64,000 nt of DNA from Lewinellaceae bacterium (GTDB lineage Bacteria; Bacteroidota; Bacteroidia; Chitinophagales; Saprospiraceae), in assembly GCA_020636315.1 (NCBI GenBank), contig JACJYA010000019.1, forward strand, positions 1 through 64,000. Reading direction: 5' to 3'. The translations under genes and the position numbers were made by a program. The notes under the pieces were generated by a model. It had not been told where the DNA came from. It saw only the letters and a program-made list of their open reading frames with translations, and did no database searches. Of the stretch, positions 61,669 through 64,000 are shown one piece after another; position 1 is the stretch's first letter; each line of letters opens with the position of its first letter.

Positions 61669-64000
61669 ATGGTAAGAACAGGCTATCACCTATTTTTCAT
61701 ATTGATCTTCTTCCTCTCCGTTCCAACCTTCGGGCAGGCCCCCTTCACCTGCCGGGGGCAATCTTTTGTCATCCAGGAAGGAACGGGCGAACTGGCGGAA
61801 ATGGCTATAGACCCCGGCAACAACGGGCTGAAGTTCATCCCCGTTAACGCCAGCCTCGGAGTGGAAATTGAAGCGCTGGGGTTCAGCAGCACCAGCCGGC
61901 TGCTTTACGGGATCGGCAAAACCAGCCACAACCTTTACCGCATCGATGCCGATGGAGTAGTGGAAAACCTCGGCCCGCTGGCACTGGGCAATAACCTTGA
62001 CATCATCGGTGGGGACATCAGCCCGGACGGCCGGTATTTCGTTGCCATAGGCGCTGCTGCCGGGACACAAGCTATGGCGAAAATCGACCTCGACAGCCCG
62101 GGGTTCCCCATCACTACTCTTTCCTTACCGGCCTCCCGAAGGATCATAGACATCGCTTTCGCCCCTTTGGACGGCAAATTGTATGGTTACGACAACCTGA
62201 ACCGGAGCATACTCACCATCGATTTCAACAGCGGAAGCATTACCGACAACCCTCCCATACAGGCCGACAATGAGATTCAAGGCCTGTTTTTTACCCCTTT
62301 CGGCGAATTGATGGCCTATGGCACTTCCGTTTTCGGCGTAGCCAGCGCGCTGTTCAGGATCGATAAGAGCAACGGCCGGGAAACGCGCATTGCCGCCGGG
62401 CCTGTACATAATGTAACGGATATTGCCGCCTGCCCTTACACCGTGGCCATGCGCAACACCGTACAACCCGCGGCCACCTTTCCCTGCAGTGAAATCCGCT
62501 ATGTTTTCACCATTGGCAACGGCTCCGGCCAGGCCCAGGCCGGCGCCACCTTTGACCTCCGGCTTCCGGACGGCTTTCAGTTGTTGGACATAACACGAAA
62601 CCCTTTCGGAGGCACCCTCAGCACCAGTGGAACACCTAATCAAATCAGGATAGAGAACATGACTGTGCCCCGCAGGGTGGACAGCCTGGTTGCCCTGGTG
62701 GAAATCGGTGATGTACTGGGCGGTGATTACCGCACTCAAGCCATGCTGAGCGGCCTGCCCGATGTCATGGGAGGGACCCGCGTTTCAGACAATGCCTCAA
62801 CCCTGGCGCCTGGCGACAGCACCTCCCTTCAGGTCAATTACATTGAAGAAGACAGCCTGTACTTCAGCAACTTCCTCTGCATTGGTTCGAGCCTGGCCCT
62901 CGACGCCAGTGATTATGGCAACAACCTCCTGTGGAGCACCGGTTCGTCGAGCCCGGAGATCAGCGTCACCGAACAGGGCACCTATACCCTTCAGGCCTTC
63001 AGCGGCTGCCAGACCCTTTCGGTCACCTATGAAGTGACGGCGGCCTCTTGTCCTTTCAAAGTGCAACTTGGATATAAGATGCTGCCTGAAGAGACATTCC
63101 CCTGCAACGAAGTCACTTTCCGCTACATCATCAGCAACGACTCCGGGCTTCCGCGCAGCGGGGTGGGCATCGCCGATACGCTGCCCGCCGGCTTCAGGGC
63201 GGTGCGGCTCGAAGGCAACCCCTTCGGCGGCGAACTCGAACAGGGCTTGCCACCGGGTGTCATCAACATCAGGAACCTGTCTGTCCCGGTAGGGACGGAT
63301 TCCCTCGACCTCGTAGTCGAGGTCGGGAGCGTCCCCTCCGGAAACTACGGCAACCGGGCAGTACTCTACGGGCTGCCCCAGGCTTTGGGGCCTTTGCGCT
63401 TTTCGGACAACCCCGACACTCCCGCCGAAGACAGCACCTACCTCCTGGTCCTGGGCGTTGAATCCGACAGCCAGTATGTCGAACGAGTATTATGCCCCGG
63501 TGAAACCTTAATACTGGACGGCAGCCCTTACGGCACTTCCTTCCTGTGGGAAAATGGCTCGGCCCGCGCCCGCCTGCCTGTCACTGAACCAGGAGAATAC
63601 AAACTGGCTGTTTTTAACGGCTGCGAACCTTCGTTTGTCTTTTTTTCCGTTACCGAAGGGCCGCTGATCGAAATTGAATGGGCCGAAGAAACCATCGAGA
63701 TCCACCTGGGTGAAGAGTTTCAGCTCTCCCCCACCCTCACCAACCTGGGCAACGCACTGACTCTGGAATGGGACAGCCCGTCGGGCGGGCCGCTTTCCTG
63801 CCAGGATTGCCTCTCCCCCGTCGCCAAACCTCTGGACGATATTCTATATACCTTACGCGCTTCCAACGAACTTTGCGCCGATACGCTTCAGGTAGCCTTT
63901 CTGGTGGACAAAACCCGCCGGATTTATGCCCCCAATGCCTTCTCCCCCAACCTGGATGGGCGCAACGATTATTTCATCCTGCAAAGCCCTGACTTCGGCA
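61669..64000 (+). CDS. Large secreted protein with T9SS type B C-terminal domain (3' end beyond window)
   Basis: From the ATG at 61669 a signal (ending TFGQA) leads to a propeller-like region (to ~255). Two related DUF11-like modules follow at about 258-366 and 462-572, each with TFPC near the start and NPFGG in the middle. After Ig-like strands, the frame ends at the window edge inside YAPNAFSPNLDGRNDYF, the opening of the gliding-motility C-terminal domain (TIGR04131 type). Such proteins are exported by the type IX system and kept at the surface. The role may be adhesion. At least 777 residues are coded. Confidence 0.88.
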   Translation, partial: MVRTGYHLFFILIFFLSVPTFGQAPFTCRGQSFVIQEGTGELAEMAIDPGNNGLKFIPVNASLGVEIEALGFSSTSRLLYGIGKTSHNLYRIDADGVVENLGPLALGNNLDIIGGDISPDGRYFVAIGAAAGTQAMAKIDLDSPGFPITTLSLPASRRIIDIAFAPLDGKLYGYDNLNRSILTIDFNSGSITDNPPIQADNEIQGLFFTPFGELMAYGTSVFGVASALFRIDKSNGRETRIAAGPVHNVTDIAACPYTVAMRNTVQPAATFPCSEIRYVFTIGNGSGQAQAGATFDLRLPDGFQLLDITRNPFGGTLSTSGTPNQIRIENMTVPRRVDSLVALVEIGDVLGGDYRTQAMLSGLPDVMGGTRVSDNASTLAPGDSTSLQVNYIEEDSLYFSNFLCIGSSLALDASDYGNNLLWSTGSSSPEISVTEQGTYTLQAFSGCQTLSVTYEVTAASCPFKVQLGYKMLPEETFPCNEVTFRYIISNDSGLPRSGVGIADTLPAGFRAVRLEGNPFGGELEQGLPPGVINIRNLSVPVGTDSLDLVVEVGSVPSGNYGNRAVLYGLPQALGPLRFSDNPDTPAEDSTYLLVLGVESDSQYVERVLCPGETLILDGSPYGTSFLWENGSARARLPVTEPGEYKLAVFNGCEPSFVFFSVTEGPLIEIEWAEETIEIHLGEEFQLSPTLTNLGNALTLEWDSPSGGPLSCQDCLSPVAKPLDDILYTLRASNELCADTLQVAFLVDKTRRIYAPNAFSPNLDGRNDYFILQSPDFG

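Overview
This window looks like a chromosome segment of a Bacteroidota bacterium, probably from the Saprospiria/Lewinella-like branch. The evidence is a SusC/SusD pair, an alternative complex III operon joined to an aa3-type oxidase, a T9SS 'gliding motility' C-terminal domain, lipoprotein signal peptides, and promoters of the Bacteroidota type (TTTG, 19 nt, TAnnTTTG). The genus placement is inference. I saw no rRNA or tRNA gene, CRISPR array or complete insertion sequence.

Layout. (1) 1-2791: a hybrid two-component kinase, cut by the left edge, whose ATP lid carries an in-frame pair of palindromic repeats. (2) 2930-7976: a minus-strand cluster of a threonine-synthase-like PLP enzyme, a DUF1611/DgcN-like protein (frameshifted as given), a MurL-like PP-loop ATPase and a secreted NUC1 nuclease. 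The first three form a poorly described metabolic cassette. (3) 8086-28446: a polysaccharide utilization locus with susC, susD, two FAD oxidoreductases, two Asp-box lipoproteins, a sulfatase, a sodium symporter, L-fucose isomerase, a sialidase-like gene, a LacI regulator and a DapA/NanA-type lyase. LacI-type operators around TGCTTAAACGTTWAAGCA sit before susC, fucI, lacI and the lyase, so the locus is one regulon. Its distal end is decaying: the LacI gene has a nonsense codon, the sialidase-like gene carries several lesions, and two gene relics flank the lyase.

(4) 28447-41979: a LytS/LytTR two-component pair, an EreA/ChaN-like secreted protein, transketolase, a UmuD-like protein lacking the catalytic lysine, a VOC protein, a TerC/Alx membrane protein, a large anchored propeller-like protein, and small envelope proteins including a TRL-like lipoprotein with its own promoter and terminator. 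(5) 42092-59423: about fifteen co-oriented genes for alternative complex III (ActA-F) and cytochrome oxidase (CtaC, D, E, E, F), heme O synthase, a Cys-less SCO-like protein and a DUF420 protein with an EF-hand loop. Quinol oxidation by ActABCDEF passes electrons through c hemes to the oxidase. Two near-identical 19-bp boxes resembling metal-dependent repressor sites precede actA and ctaC. (6) 59690-64000: thymidylate synthase, a START-domain protein, and a large secreted T9SS substrate that runs off the right edge.

The several lesions between 6.5 and 11.7 kb may be true decay or assembly error. I mark them as seen and do not decide between the two.
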